Source: Brevundimonas sp.
GTDB lineage: Bacteria > Pseudomonadota > Alphaproteobacteria > Caulobacterales > Caulobacteraceae
NCBI RefSeq assembly: GCF_030682035.1
Contig: NZ_JAUXQZ010000003.1
Coordinates: forward strand, 1-64,000
Direction: 5' to 3'
Length of the DNA stretch: 64,000 nt
How positions within the stretch are numbered: the first letter of the stretch is position 1; each line of letters begins with the position of its first letter. Under the pieces are notes generated by a model, which had not been told where the DNA came from, did no database searches, and saw only the letters and a list, made by a program, of their open reading frames with translations. Both the position numbers and the translations under genes were made by a program. Positions 8,394-16,245 of the stretch are shown here, in pieces.

Positions 8394-9457
8394 GCCGCGC
8401 AGGCCTCGAACCCGGCCTTCAGCGCGGCCTCGTCGAGTTCGCGGCCGATGAAGACGGCGCGGGACCAGCGGCGTTCGTTGGCGCCCCAAGGCTTCTGCAG
8501 GTCGCCCTCCAGGATCATGTGCACGGCCTGGAAGACCAGGCGGCGGTCCTCGCCGTCGACATCGATGATGCCCTTGGCGCGCAGGATGTTCTGGCCCTGC
8601 TCGCCCAGCAGGCGGTCGAGCCAGGCGGTGAATTTGGCGCCGTCCATCGGCCGGTCCAGCGACAGGGAGATGCCCTTGATGTCGTCCTCATGGGCGTGGC
8701 CGCGTGCGCCGTGGTGATGGCCTTGATCGGGCGCATGGTCGTGGTCGTGGTGGTCATGGCCGCAGTGCTCGTCGTGGACGTGACCGTGCTCGCCATGGCC
8801 CGGATTGGCGAACTGCGGATTGATGTCGAGGATGCGGCCGAGGTCGAAACCGCCGAGACCCAGCACCTGATCCAGCGGCACCTCGGCGCGGGTGGCGCGG
8901 GTGATGGGGGCCAACGGATTGAGCCGGCGCAGCCGCGCCTCGACCGCGACCAGTTCGGCCTCGGTGACCAGATCGACCTTGTTGAGGATGATGCGGTCGG
9001 CGAAGGCGACCTGTTCGCGCGCCTCTTTCGAGTCATCCAGCCGGGCCATGACGTGTTTGGCGTCGACCAGGGCGGTGACGCTGTCCAGCCGGGTCTTCGC
9101 CTTGACGTCCTCGTCGACGAAGAAGGTCTGGGCCACCGGGCCGGGGTCGGCCAGGCCGGTGGTCTCGACGATGATAGCGTCGAAGGCCGGTTTGCCGGGG
9201 CGCTGGCGCTTCATCAGGCCGGCGACGACGCGGATCAGGTCGCCGCGCACGGTGCAGCAGACGCAGCCGTTGTTCATCTCGAACACGTCCTCGTCGGCGC
9301 CGACCACCAGATCGTTGTCGATGCCGATCTCGCCGAACTCGTTGACGATGACGGCATAGCGCTTGCCGTGGTCGCCGGTGAGGATGCGGTTGAGCAGGGT
9401 GGTCTTGCCGGCGCCGAGGTAGCCGGTGAGGACGGTGACGGGGATCTTGTTTGACAT
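8390..9457 (-). CDS. CobW/COG0523 GTPase, probable zinc metallochaperone
   Basis: This 355-residue G3E GTPase has a P-loop (GYLGAGKTT, 12-20), the metal-binding GCVCC motif (Cys65, Cys67, Cys68), [12 protein letters not shown], and a C-terminal CobW_C domain. A linker near residues 225-265 is very rich in His, typical of zinc-related members (ZigA/ZNG1 group), which are thought to deliver zinc to client enzymes during zinc shortage. It follows the CDF transporter gene by 40 nt in an operon with a probable Zur box at its head, which supports a zinc rather than a cobalt or nitrile hydratase role. Confidence 0.92.
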   Translation of the reverse strand: MSNKIPVTVLTGYLGAGKTTLLNRILTGDHGKRYAVIVNEFGEIGIDNDLVVGADEDVFEMNNGCVCCTVRGDLIRVVAGLMKRQRPGKPAFDAIIVETTGLADPGPVAQTFFVDEDVKAKTRLDSVTALVDAKHVMARLDDSKEAREQVAFADRIILNKVDLVTEAELVAVEARLRRLNPLAPITRATRAEVPLDQVLGLGGFDLGRILDINPQFANPGHGEHGHVHDEHCGHDHHDHDHAPDQGHHHGARGHAHEDDIKGISLSLDRPMDGAKFTAWLDRLLGEQGQNILRAKGIIDVDGEDRRLVFQAVHMILEGDLQKPWGANERRWSRAVFIGRELDEAALKAGFEACAA

Positions 9458-9497
9458 GAGCGGCTAGATGGCGGCTGCGGCGCCGGATGGGAAGGGG

Positions 9498-10442
9498 TCA
9501 GCAGGTCGGGCAGTCGGCCAGCGGCTCGGCTTCCAGCTGAAGCGTGGTGTGGCCGATGTTGAATGTGCTTCGCGCCATCACCTGCGCCTCGGCCAGCAGG
9601 GCGTCGGGGTCGGGGCGGTCGTGGCAGAGGTGGGCGGTCAGGGCCGTCTCGGTGGTGGACAGGCCCCAGACGTGCAGGTCGTGCACGGCGCTGACGCCGG
9701 GCAGGGCGAGGAAGGCGGCGCGGATCGTCTCGACGTCCGTTCCGCGCGGCGCGGCGTCCAGGGCCAGATTGACCGAGTCCTTGAGCAGGCCCCAGGTCCC
9801 AATCAGGATGACGGCGACGATGACGAGGCTAACGAGGGGGTCGAGGATCGACCAGCCAGTGAACATGATGACCCCGCCGGCGATGACCACCCCGATCGAG
9901 ACGGCTGCGTCGGCCATCATGTGCAGATACGCCCCCTTGGCGTTCAGGTCGGAATGCTGGTCGCGCATGAACAGCAGGGCGGTGCCCAGGTTGATGACGA
10001 AGCCGATGGCGGCGACGATCATGATCAGGCCGCTCATCACCGGGGCGGGTTCGGCCAGACGGCGGACGGCCTCGAAGGCGATGGCCCCGCAGGCGAAGAT
10101 CAGCAGCAGGGCGTTGGCGAGGGCGGCCAGCACCGTCGCCTTGCCGTAGCCATAGGTCTGCTGCGAGCCGCTGGCCCGCCGCGCGAGCCAGGCCGCGCCG
10201 CCGGCCATGGCCAGACCCAGCACGTCCGACAGATTGTGACCCGCATCGGCCATCAGGGCCGTGGAGCCGCTGAAAACGCCTGCGCCGAACTCGACGCCCA
10301 CGAAGATCAGATTGACGAGCAGGCCGACGGCGTAGCGCCAGTCTCCGGTGTCGACCGGGCCGTGATGGTCGCCGCCGTGCGTGTGGCCGTGGCCATCCCC
10401 ATGGTCATGGTCGTGCGAATGGTCGTGATGCGGGTGGGCCAT
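9498..10442 (-). CDS. Cation diffusion facilitator transporter, zinc type (CzcD/ZitB-like)
   Basis: This 314-residue inner-membrane protein begins with a His/Asp-rich tail (about residues 2-30), then six predicted helices and a cytoplasmic C-terminal domain. The transport-site residues follow the zinc-type pattern: H and D in ADAGHNLSD (helix 2) and HMMADAAVS (helix 5). Members exchange Zn(II) for protons and normally export zinc. It lies 10 nt downstream of the membrane-protein gene at 10453-11112 and is apparently controlled from the same probable Zur box, an unexpected arrangement for an exporter. Another divalent metal is possible. Confidence 0.93.
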   Translation of the reverse strand: MAHPHHDHSHDHDHGDGHGHTHGGDHHGPVDTGDWRYAVGLLVNLIFVGVEFGAGVFSGSTALMADAGHNLSDVLGLAMAGGAAWLARRASGSQQTYGYGKATVLAALANALLLIFACGAIAFEAVRRLAEPAPVMSGLIMIVAAIGFVINLGTALLFMRDQHSDLNAKGAYLHMMADAAVSIGVVIAGGVIMFTGWSILDPLVSLVIVAVILIGTWGLLKDSVNLALDAAPRGTDVETIRAAFLALPGVSAVHDLHVWGLSTTETALTAHLCHDRPDPDALLAEAQVMARSTFNIGHTTLQLEAEPLADCPTC

Positions 10443-10452
10443 GGGACCAGTC

Positions 10453-11112
10453 CTAGAGCTGATGGGCCACGACGAGAAGGCCGATCAGGATCAATGCTCC
10501 GCCCAGCACCGCCCCTTCGTACCGCGCCCAACGTTCCAGCCGCAGGACGGACCAGCCGGCGCGGGCCGCCGAGGTGAAGACCGCCATGCCGGCGACGGTG
10601 CCGACCGCGAAGGTCGCCGTCAGGGCGGCGAGAACGCCGAGGCCTTCTCCGGCCTGGGACAGATAGATGGGCAGCAGCACTTCGCCGGGCGATGCGGCCA
10701 TAAGGACGACCAGCCCCCAGAAGGCGGCGGCGTGACTTCCCGCAGGTTCAACAGCTTCCAGCGGCGGACCGTCGGCGGGAACCGGCCGTCGAAGCAGGGA
10801 CCGGCTGAGATAGAAGGCGCCGAACAGGAACAGCAGGGTTGCGGACAGGTACGGCAGCAGGCCCGACATCCATTGGTCCACGGCCTGCCCGGCCGCCACG
10901 ATCAGGCCGCCGACGACGGCGGTGGTGGCGATATGAGCGAGGCCCGCCGCCGTCACAGCGCCCAGCATGCGCGCCAGGCTCCACCGCTGCGCCCGGCCAA
11001 CCAGCACGAATGGCAGCCAATGGGTCGGCAGGGCGGCGTGCAGGAAGGCCGTCACGAAGCCCACGCCCAGAAGGGACAAGATCACGGGTTGCTCGAGGTC
11101 GGACGGCGTCAT
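10453..11112 (-). CDS. Polytopic membrane permease, NicO/TauE-like, first gene of zinc operon
   Basis: This 219-residue protein has about six hydrophobic segments. It contains an N-terminal HAALPTHWLPF motif resembling the His-containing motif of nickel/cobalt (NicO, UreH) permeases, and a later ASPGEVLLPIYL segment. I cannot assign a substrate; metal transport or membrane thiol/sulfite transport are both conceivable. The ATG at 11112 follows the probable Zur box by only 17 nt and is the first gene of the operon with the CDF, CobW and WD40 genes, so metal transport under zinc control is the best inference. Confidence 0.75.
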   Translation of the reverse strand: MTPSDLEQPVILSLLGVGFVTAFLHAALPTHWLPFVLVGRAQRWSLARMLGAVTAAGLAHIATTAVVGGLIVAAGQAVDQWMSGLLPYLSATLLFLFGAFYLSRSLLRRPVPADGPPLEAVEPAGSHAAAFWGLVVLMAASPGEVLLPIYLSQAGEGLGVLAALTATFAVGTVAGMAVFTSAARAGWSVLRLERWARYEGAVLGGALILIGLLVVAHQL

Positions 11113-11128
11113 CGCGGCCTGTTTAGCG

Positions 11129-11143
11129 TGTTACTTTATAACA
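11129..11143 (-). promoter_or_regulatory. Probable Zur operator overlapping the -10 region
   Basis: The 15-bp sequence TGTTACTTTATAACA is a near-perfect dyad (TGTTA and TAACA arms) and matches the alphaproteobacterial Zur-box type TGTTAT-N3-ATAACA with one mismatch. On the minus strand it reads TGTTATAAAGTAACA, which contains a good -10 (TATAAA) for the gene starting at 11112. Zur bound with zinc would therefore block RNA polymerase. The CobW gene downstream is a typical Zur target. Confidence 0.65.
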
Positions 11144-11174
11144 GTCGAGGGCTTTCCGCCTCGAACGCGGAAGG

Positions 11175-12659
11175 TTACTCAATGAAGTCCAGCGGCGTAT
11201 CGGCGGCGGGCAGGCATGTCCGATCAACCGGCTTCGATGGATCGCGCAGAAAGTCGCGGGCCATGCGCTGGGTGCAGGGGCTGGCGTTGATGACGCCGTG
11301 GGTGGCGTTGGTGACGATCACCACCTGGCTGTTGGCATAGCCGCGCGCGGCGGCCTCGGTCAGGGCGGGGGGACAGCCCGGATCGATCTCGGCGGCCACG
11401 AACAGGGTCGGGATGGTCGTCGTGACAGCCTGGTTCTCTATTGGGTCAGCCCGGCCGGAGTTCACCGCGCCGCAGACGTCGAACAGACGCGACAGCGAGG
11501 GAACAAGGACTTCAGCGACCGGATCGCCCGCGGCTCCGGCGGCGAGGCGCTCTCTGGACTCGAAGGGCAATTCCTCCTTGCAGATGTAGGCCATGTGCTG
11601 GCCCTCGAAATAATAGGTCCGGTCCTCGGCGATGCCGGCGACGGGCGACAGGTCGCCGGCGATGATCTTTTCAAGGTCAGCGGGCAGGCGGCGGACGCCG
11701 GTTCGGGAATAGGTGGTGTCCATCAGGAAGGCGGACAGGTCATCGACGGTGAAGGTCTTGCCGTCCTTGCCGGTCCGCGGCCCCTCCAGCCACAGGCGCG
11801 CGTTGGCCTCAAAGCGGGCCTGAAGGTCCGGGTGGCGCGCGGCGCAGGCCGCCTGGGCCTGGCATTTGGCGAGGATGATCTTCACTGCGGCCGAGACCTG
11901 TTCCGGCGTGCCGACGGCCCAATTGCCCTCGGGCGGCCAGGGACTGTCCATGACGGCGGCGCGGACGATCTCGGGTGCGTGGGTAATGACGGCGGCCTCG
12001 ACCCGCGGACCATAGGAGCCGCCGTACAGGTCGATCTTCGGCAGGTTCAGGACATGGGTGAGGTCGCGCACGTCCTGGGCCACCGCCGCGACATTGTACC
12101 AGCGAAAGTCGACGCCCTGATCGGCGAAGGCCCGGAGACAGGCTTTCAACCCGTCGGCGTCCGCGTCCGAGGGCAGGCCGGCGTCGGTCAGCTGGACGCC
12201 CGGGCAGTCCATCGAGGGGTCGCCCTGGCCGCCGCCGCGCTGGTCGAAGAAGATCCAGTCCTGGTCCACCGCCATCAGTACATTGGCGCCCGGACGGGCG
12301 GCGAGGCGCTGCAGGCTGGCGCCGACGCCCGCGACTTCAGCCCCGCCGGGACCGCCATGGAACACGACAACGGGGGGCAGCGCCTGTCCCGAAGCGTCAC
12401 GGAAAGGCGCACTGGCGCGGACGATGGCCACGGCGATGTCGATGCGGCGGCCGCCCGAACCGTCGCGGGCCTCATCGACGGTCAGGGTCCCGCACTCGAC
12501 GGCGCGGCCGCCCGGAACCCAGTCGGCGGGGCAGGCCCTGGTCGTGAAAACGGGTTCCACGGCCAAGGCAGGCTCGGAGAGGGTGGCGCAGGCGCCGGCG
12601 GACAGGGCGGCGACGGATAGTGCGGTCGCGGTCAGCAGTCGGAGCAGCATGGACATCAT
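11175..12659 (-). CDS. Alpha/beta hydrolase with TAP-like C-terminal domain, lipoprotein
   Basis: This 494-residue exported hydrolase is related to the prolyl/tripeptidyl aminopeptidase group. It has a lipobox-like LSAGAC near residue 24, an oxyanion motif HGGPGG, DQRGGG, the nucleophile elbow GGSYG, a late Asp in AEIDPGCPP and a catalytic His in NATHGV. The C-terminal TAP-like region matches secreted peptidases that remove amino acids or short peptides. Several Cys pairs fit a periplasmic location. Of three close ATG codons, the one at 12650 has the best spacing to GAGAG; 12659 is the most upstream. It is monocistronic. Confidence 0.85.
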   Translation of the reverse strand: MMSMLLRLLTATALSVAALSAGACATLSEPALAVEPVFTTRACPADWVPGGRAVECGTLTVDEARDGSGGRRIDIAVAIVRASAPFRDASGQALPPVVVFHGGPGGAEVAGVGASLQRLAARPGANVLMAVDQDWIFFDQRGGGQGDPSMDCPGVQLTDAGLPSDADADGLKACLRAFADQGVDFRWYNVAAVAQDVRDLTHVLNLPKIDLYGGSYGPRVEAAVITHAPEIVRAAVMDSPWPPEGNWAVGTPEQVSAAVKIILAKCQAQAACAARHPDLQARFEANARLWLEGPRTGKDGKTFTVDDLSAFLMDTTYSRTGVRRLPADLEKIIAGDLSPVAGIAEDRTYYFEGQHMAYICKEELPFESRERLAAGAAGDPVAEVLVPSLSRLFDVCGAVNSGRADPIENQAVTTTIPTLFVAAEIDPGCPPALTEAAARGYANSQVVIVTNATHGVINASPCTQRMARDFLRDPSKPVDRTCLPAADTPLDFIE

Positions 12660-12749
12660 CTCTCGTGGAACGCGTCACTTGAAGCCCGGGCGAGGCCAGT
12701 GGCAAGGTCTTCCGGGGCCGCGTGGACGCTGTTTTTCGGCCAAATCGCG

Positions 12750-12779
12750 TTGACTCGAACACCCCTCTGCGTCTATGTC
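12750..12779 (+). promoter_or_regulatory. Likely promoter for rplU-rpmA
   Basis: TTGACT (12750-12755) and TATGTC (12774-12779) are separated by 18 nt and lie about 65 nt upstream of the rplU start, a reasonable sigma-70-type promoter for a ribosomal-protein operon. The -10 match is only fair. Confidence 0.4.
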
Positions 12780-12845
12780 GCCGCTCTTCGCCCGAGGGGA
12801 TCCCCCGTCGGGCTTATTCTTTTTGCGTTTCGCTGAGGCTTCAAC

Positions 12846-13445
12846 ATGTACGCGGTGATCAAGACCGGCGGCAAACAGTACCGGGTTCAGCCGGGCGACG
12901 TCATCGTGGTCGAGAAGCTCGATGGCGATGTCGGTTCGAACGTTTCGTTCGGCGACGTGCTGATGCTGGGCGGCGACAAGGGCGTGACCCTGGGCGCTCC
13001 GCTGATCGCGGGCGCCGCGGTCGCCGCGACCCTGGTCGAGACCCGCAAGGGTGAGAAGATCAAGATCTTCAAGAAGACCCGCCGTCAGGGCTATCGCCGC
13101 ACCAACGGCCATCGCCAGATGGAATCGGTCCTGCGCATCACCGGCATCGACGGCGGCGGCGAGAAGGCCAAGTGGGACGGCGAGACCTCGCTGATGACCA
13201 AGGCCGAGATGAACCTGCGTGCCCGTGGCCTGGCTCCGCGTACTGAGGAAACCGAAGCCAAGGCCAAGCCGGCCAAGGCCCCGAAGGCCGCCGCTGCTCC
13301 GAAGACCGAAGCCAAGGCCGCTCCGGCCACCAAGGCGCCGGCCAAGAAGGCTGCTGCTCCGAAGGCTGAAGCCGCCGCTGAAAAGCCGGCCGCCGCCAAG
13401 AAGGCCGCGCCCAAGGCCAAGCCCGCCAAGACCGACGAAGCCTAA
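12846..13445 (+). CDS. rplU: 50S ribosomal protein L21 with long Ala/Lys-rich tail
   Basis: Residues 1-103 are a standard L21 (MYAVIKTGGKQYRV start, KIKIFKKTRRQGYRR RNA-binding region). A further 95 residues form a low-complexity tail of Ala, Lys and Pro with repeated AKPAKAP/AAAPK units, bringing it to 199 residues against about 103 in E. coli. Caulobacteraceae L21 proteins are known to be longer; the tail resembles histone H1-type basic extensions and may contact rRNA. It is followed by rpmA after 26 nt, the usual order. Confidence 0.97.
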   Translation: MYAVIKTGGKQYRVQPGDVIVVEKLDGDVGSNVSFGDVLMLGGDKGVTLGAPLIAGAAVAATLVETRKGEKIKIFKKTRRQGYRRTNGHRQMESVLRITGIDGGGEKAKWDGETSLMTKAEMNLRARGLAPRTEETEAKAKPAKAPKAAAAPKTEAKAAPATKAPAKKAAAPKAEAAAEKPAAAKKAAPKAKPAKTDEA

Positions 13446-13471
13446 GAACAAAGACGAGTTAGGACAGCCCC

Positions 13472-13753
13472 ATGGCTCACAAGAAATCCGGTGGTTCGTC
13501 GCGTAACGGTCGCGACTCCGAGTCGAAACGCCTCGGCGTGAAGAAGTTCGGCGGCGAGCGCGTGCTGGCCGGCAACATCCTCGTGCGCCAGCGCGGCACC
13601 ACCTTCCACCCGGGCGACAACGTCGGCCTGGGCCGCGACCACACCCTGTTCGCGACCACCCACGGCGCCGTGAAATTCACCAAGAAGGCGAACGGCCGTT
13701 GTTACGTGTCGATTCTCCCGGCCACCGCCGAAATGCCAATGGCCGCCGAGTAG
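13472..13753 (+). CDS. rpmA: 50S ribosomal protein L27
   Basis: This 93-residue protein has the classic [23 protein letters not shown] start and the [15 protein letters not shown] core, a normal length for L27. Its N-terminus reaches the peptidyl-transferase centre. It is co-transcribed with rplU 26 nt upstream and followed by a terminator hairpin at 13823, before the acetyltransferase gene. Confidence 0.98.
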   Translation: MAHKKSGGSSRNGRDSESKRLGVKKFGGERVLAGNILVRQRGTTFHPGDNVGLGRDHTLFATTHGAVKFTKKANGRCYVSILPATAEMPMAAE

Positions 13754-13822
13754 CGCAGACCGACTGACACCCGGATCGCGCAAGGCTCGAGAGCCGCGAT
13801 CCGGACCAGGGACAAGTTTCCG

Positions 13823-13854
13823 CGGGGAGTCTGGATCACCAGGCTCCCCGTTTT
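13823..13854 (+). terminator. Rho-independent terminator after rpmA
   Basis: A GGGGAG-T-CTGG stem pairs with CCAG-G-CTCCCC (one G-T wobble), followed by GTTTTC. It lies 70 nt after rpmA and should end the rplU-rpmA transcript. Confidence 0.7.
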
Positions 13855-13918
13855 CGTTCCCCGCCTCGACGCCGTCCGAGCCCTCCAAGGAGGCGGCAGA
13901 TCGAACGAGGCCTGTGTC

Positions 13919-14452
13919 ATGTGCGTGATCGAACCCTCTCCCGTCGTCGAGACGCGGCGTCTGGTCCTGCGCTCGCCCGGCGCCCAGGATATCCCCCGGC
14001 TGGCGGTCTTCGCCAATGATCCGTCGATCGCGCGCATGACGCTGCGCATGCCGCACCCGTACGGACTCGAGGACGCCGAGGAATTCGTGCTCAAGGTGGC
14101 GGTGCAGGATCCGGCGCGCGCGCGGACCTTCCTGATCGAACATGAGGACCATGGCCCGGTCGGCGTCATCGGCCTGTTTGAGGACGCCGATCCCGCGCCC
14201 GAGGTCGGCTACTGGATCGCCCGCCCCTTCTGGGGTCGGGGCCTGGCGACGGAGGCCTTGCAGGGGGCCACGGCCTGGGCGTCGAAGGCATGGAAGCGCC
14301 GTGCACTGATGGCGGGCCATTTCAGCGACAATCCGGCGTCAGGCCGGGTGCTGGAAAAGGCGGGCTTCCTCTATACGGGCGAGGTGCGCATGGGCTTCAG
14401 CCGCGCGCGCGGCGCCGAGGCTCAGACGCGCCGGATGGTGTGGCTGGCCTAG
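13919..14452 (+). CDS. GNAT N-acetyltransferase, RimJ/RimL type
   Basis: This 177-residue acetyltransferase_3 protein starts with ETRRLVLRSPGAQD, has an acetyl-CoA loop region (GYWIARPFWGRGLATEAL) and SDNPASGRVLEKAGF, which is typical of RimJ/RimL/SpeG-like enzymes that transfer acetyl groups to protein N-termini or small amines. The substrate is unknown. AACGAGG lies about 8 nt before the ATG. A position next to rplU-rpmA is common in related genomes. Its stop overlaps the stop of the small minus-strand gene by 4 nt. Confidence 0.88.
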   Translation: MCVIEPSPVVETRRLVLRSPGAQDIPRLAVFANDPSIARMTLRMPHPYGLEDAEEFVLKVAVQDPARARTFLIEHEDHGPVGVIGLFEDADPAPEVGYWIARPFWGRGLATEALQGATAWASKAWKRRALMAGHFSDNPASGRVLEKAGFLYTGEVRMGFSRARGAEAQTRRMVWLA

Positions 14453-14646
14453 CCGAACAGCGTAGGACCGAAGACCGCGGCCAGTGCGATAGCCCCACCC
14501 GCTACGGCGACGACGGCGCCGGCGATAAACGCCGCCCAGGTGCGGGCGGCGCGCTGGCGCCGCAGGCCGCTGGTCTTGACCGATCGCAGCATGACGCCGG
14601 GCTTGGGTCCGAAGACTTCCGAACCGGAAATATTGTGCTGGGACAT
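14449..14646 (-). CDS. Small single-pass membrane protein, unknown function
   Basis: This 65-residue protein has a polar, basic N-terminus (SVKTSGLRRQRAART) followed by one strong hydrophobic segment (about 38-60, AAFIAGAVVAVAGGAIALAAVFG). Positive residues before the helix predict N-in topology. It is convergent with the acetyltransferase, sharing 4 nt at the 3' ends. No family recognised. Confidence 0.55.
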   Translation of the reverse strand: MSQHNISGSEVFGPKPGVMLRSVKTSGLRRQRAARTWAAFIAGAVVAVAGGAIALAAVFGPTLFG

Positions 14647-14772
14647 TTACGCGCTCCCTGATCCACCGCCCCTTGCGGGTCACATGCACCGAAGCGGGTT
14701 CGACAAGGCGAAACAATGGCGAACGGTGGTTATGCACCGATCCGTGATCGGTTGAACGGGGTTAGTTGCAAG

Positions 14773-14874
14773 CGCGCTAACGCTCGCCCACCGGTCGCGG
14801 TCGCGACCGGACCCCTCCACCGCTTCGCGATCCCCCTCCCCACTGCGGGGGGAGGAATGCGGTCGCTCCCTGCT
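14773..14874 (-). repeat. Dispersed hairpin repeat, family A, copy 3
   Basis: This is nearly identical to 671-769: the same GCTAACGCTCGCCCACCGGTCG start, the same CCGGTCGCG palindrome, CCGCTTCGCG and the CTCCCC/GGGGGAGG hairpin. It lies about 9 nt past the stop of the BA14K-like gene on the minus strand, the same position relative to a gene as copy 1. Confidence 0.7.
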
Positions 14875-14882
14875 TGAGCGCG

Positions 14883-15530
14883 TCAGCCGCAGTAGACCAG
14901 CCGGCCGCTGTAGGCCCGGTAGTAGCCGCTGGACGGGTCGTAGGAGCGGTAGGTGGCCCGGCACCAGTCGGCGCGCGAGTTGTAGCCGCCGCCATGGCCG
15001 CCGGTGTAGCCGCCGTAGCTGACCCCGCCGCCCGGATAGACGTGGTCGGGCCGGCCATAGGCGCCGTGGTAGGTGGTCGAGCCCTGGGCGTGGCCGTAGG
15101 CCGAGCCGTAGCCGCGCCGGGAATAGCCGCGTCCGTGGCCATGTCCGGACCGGTTGTAGCCATGGCCGTAGCTGTCGTAGGCGCGACCGTACCCCGCCAG
15201 TTCGCGATAGTCGCGCCGGGCCTGGGGGCTGACGCGATGACGCTGGTCGCGCCAGCGGGCGCCGCAGTCATTGCGGTTGGCGTCCCAGAACTGGTCGCAG
15301 CGGTAGTCGCCCGGCCGGTCCAGCTGACTGCGCCAGTCAAAATTCGACGGCACGGCGTTGGAGGGTTCGGAGCCGTAGCCATAGGACCGCTGTCCGTAAT
15401 CGCTGTCATACGAGCGGTAGCTGTCGCCGCTTCCATAGCCGTTGTCATAGGTTCCGCCCCACGACTGGGCGGCGGCGGGAAGGGCGGACAGGCTCAGGCC
15501 GGCGGTGGCGATCAGGACAAGACGGAACAT
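14883..15530 (-). CDS. Exported Gly/Tyr-rich protein with BA14K-like C-terminus
   Basis: This 215-residue protein has a signal peptide cleaved near ALPAAAQS and a long low-complexity region of Gly, Tyr, Ser, His and Arg. The C-terminal piece (WCRATYRSYDPSSGYYRAYSG) matches the BA14K/lectin-like family of small secreted alphaproteobacterial proteins, including two Cys that may pair. BA14K itself is an immunoreactive Brucella protein; the function in free-living relatives is unknown. It is monocistronic and followed by a family A hairpin repeat. Confidence 0.75.
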   Translation of the reverse strand: MFRLVLIATAGLSLSALPAAAQSWGGTYDNGYGSGDSYRSYDSDYGQRSYGYGSEPSNAVPSNFDWRSQLDRPGDYRCDQFWDANRNDCGARWRDQRHRVSPQARRDYRELAGYGRAYDSYGHGYNRSGHGHGRGYSRRGYGSAYGHAQGSTTYHGAYGRPDHVYPGGGVSYGGYTGGHGGGYNSRADWCRATYRSYDPSSGYYRAYSGRLVYCG

Positions 15531-15594
15531 GGTTAACTCTCCGAAGCGGCCAGATACGCGGCCCCAAAGACACAGGCACTGGCAGACGAGACGC

Positions 15595-16104
15595 TTAGAG
15601 GGTGACGGACACGCGTCCGCCGCGGGTGCCGATGTGCCGCATCAGAACGATGCGGTCGCCACCGGCGCTGACGGGGGTGATGATGAACCAGTCGCCGTCC
15701 GGGAGTCCCGAGAATTCGAACCGGCCGTTTTGGCAGGTCGTCGAGCGGACAAAGGCGCGATAGTCGGCGCTGGGGTTCTCCACGGTGCGGGCCCGCACTA
15801 TGGCTTCCGGGATGGCCGCCCGCTCGGTTGAGCCGTACAGGGTCTGGAACCGGGCGCGGGTGTAGGGCGTGTCGGGCGTCAGGGCGACCGAACCGGTGCA
15901 GGCGAAGGTCTGGCCGTCGCGGCTGAAGGCGACGCGGCCGTCGATGGAGCCGCGCCCCGATCGGGCCGACCAGGCGAAGTCGTCGGCGCTGAAGGCGGCG
16001 GAGGTGGGCTGCGGGCCGTAGCTGGAGGCGTTCATCGGAACGGTCTCGCAGGCGGCCAGTGAGGCGGCGACGGCGGCGATGGTGATCAGGTGGCGGGCGG
16101 ACAT
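15595..16104 (-). CDS. Lipoprotein of unknown function
   Basis: This 169-residue protein has a lipoprotein signal ending in SLAAC (Cys19). The mature part is mostly beta-type and polar, with a transthyretin-like flavour: FACTGSVALTPDTPYT, then FEFSGLPDGDWFIITPV near the end, a pattern seen in carboxypeptidase-regulatory-like folds. Two further Cys residues could form a disulfide. No enzyme motif is visible. It is 64 nt upstream of the BA14K-like gene on the same strand. Confidence 0.7.
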   Translation of the reverse strand: MSARHLITIAAVAASLAACETVPMNASSYGPQPTSAAFSADDFAWSARSGRGSIDGRVAFSRDGQTFACTGSVALTPDTPYTRARFQTLYGSTERAAIPEAIVRARTVENPSADYRAFVRSTTCQNGRFEFSGLPDGDWFIITPVSAGGDRIVLMRHIGTRGGRVSVTL

Positions 16105-16245
16105 GCAGGCTCTCTCCGTCAGGGGCGCGGGTCGAACGTCCCGATCAGACGCTCAACGCCGTCATAAGGTCAAGGTTGCGGCGCGTCGGGCCGTGGGCCA
16201 AAAGCGCGCATCAAGCCAGCGAAAGACCGGCTATAGGGAAGGCCC

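Noticed and set aside
9468..10577. 369-codon plus-strand frame opposite the CDF gene
   Set aside because: Composition reflects the complement of the CDF coding sequence; no motif or ribosome-binding site.
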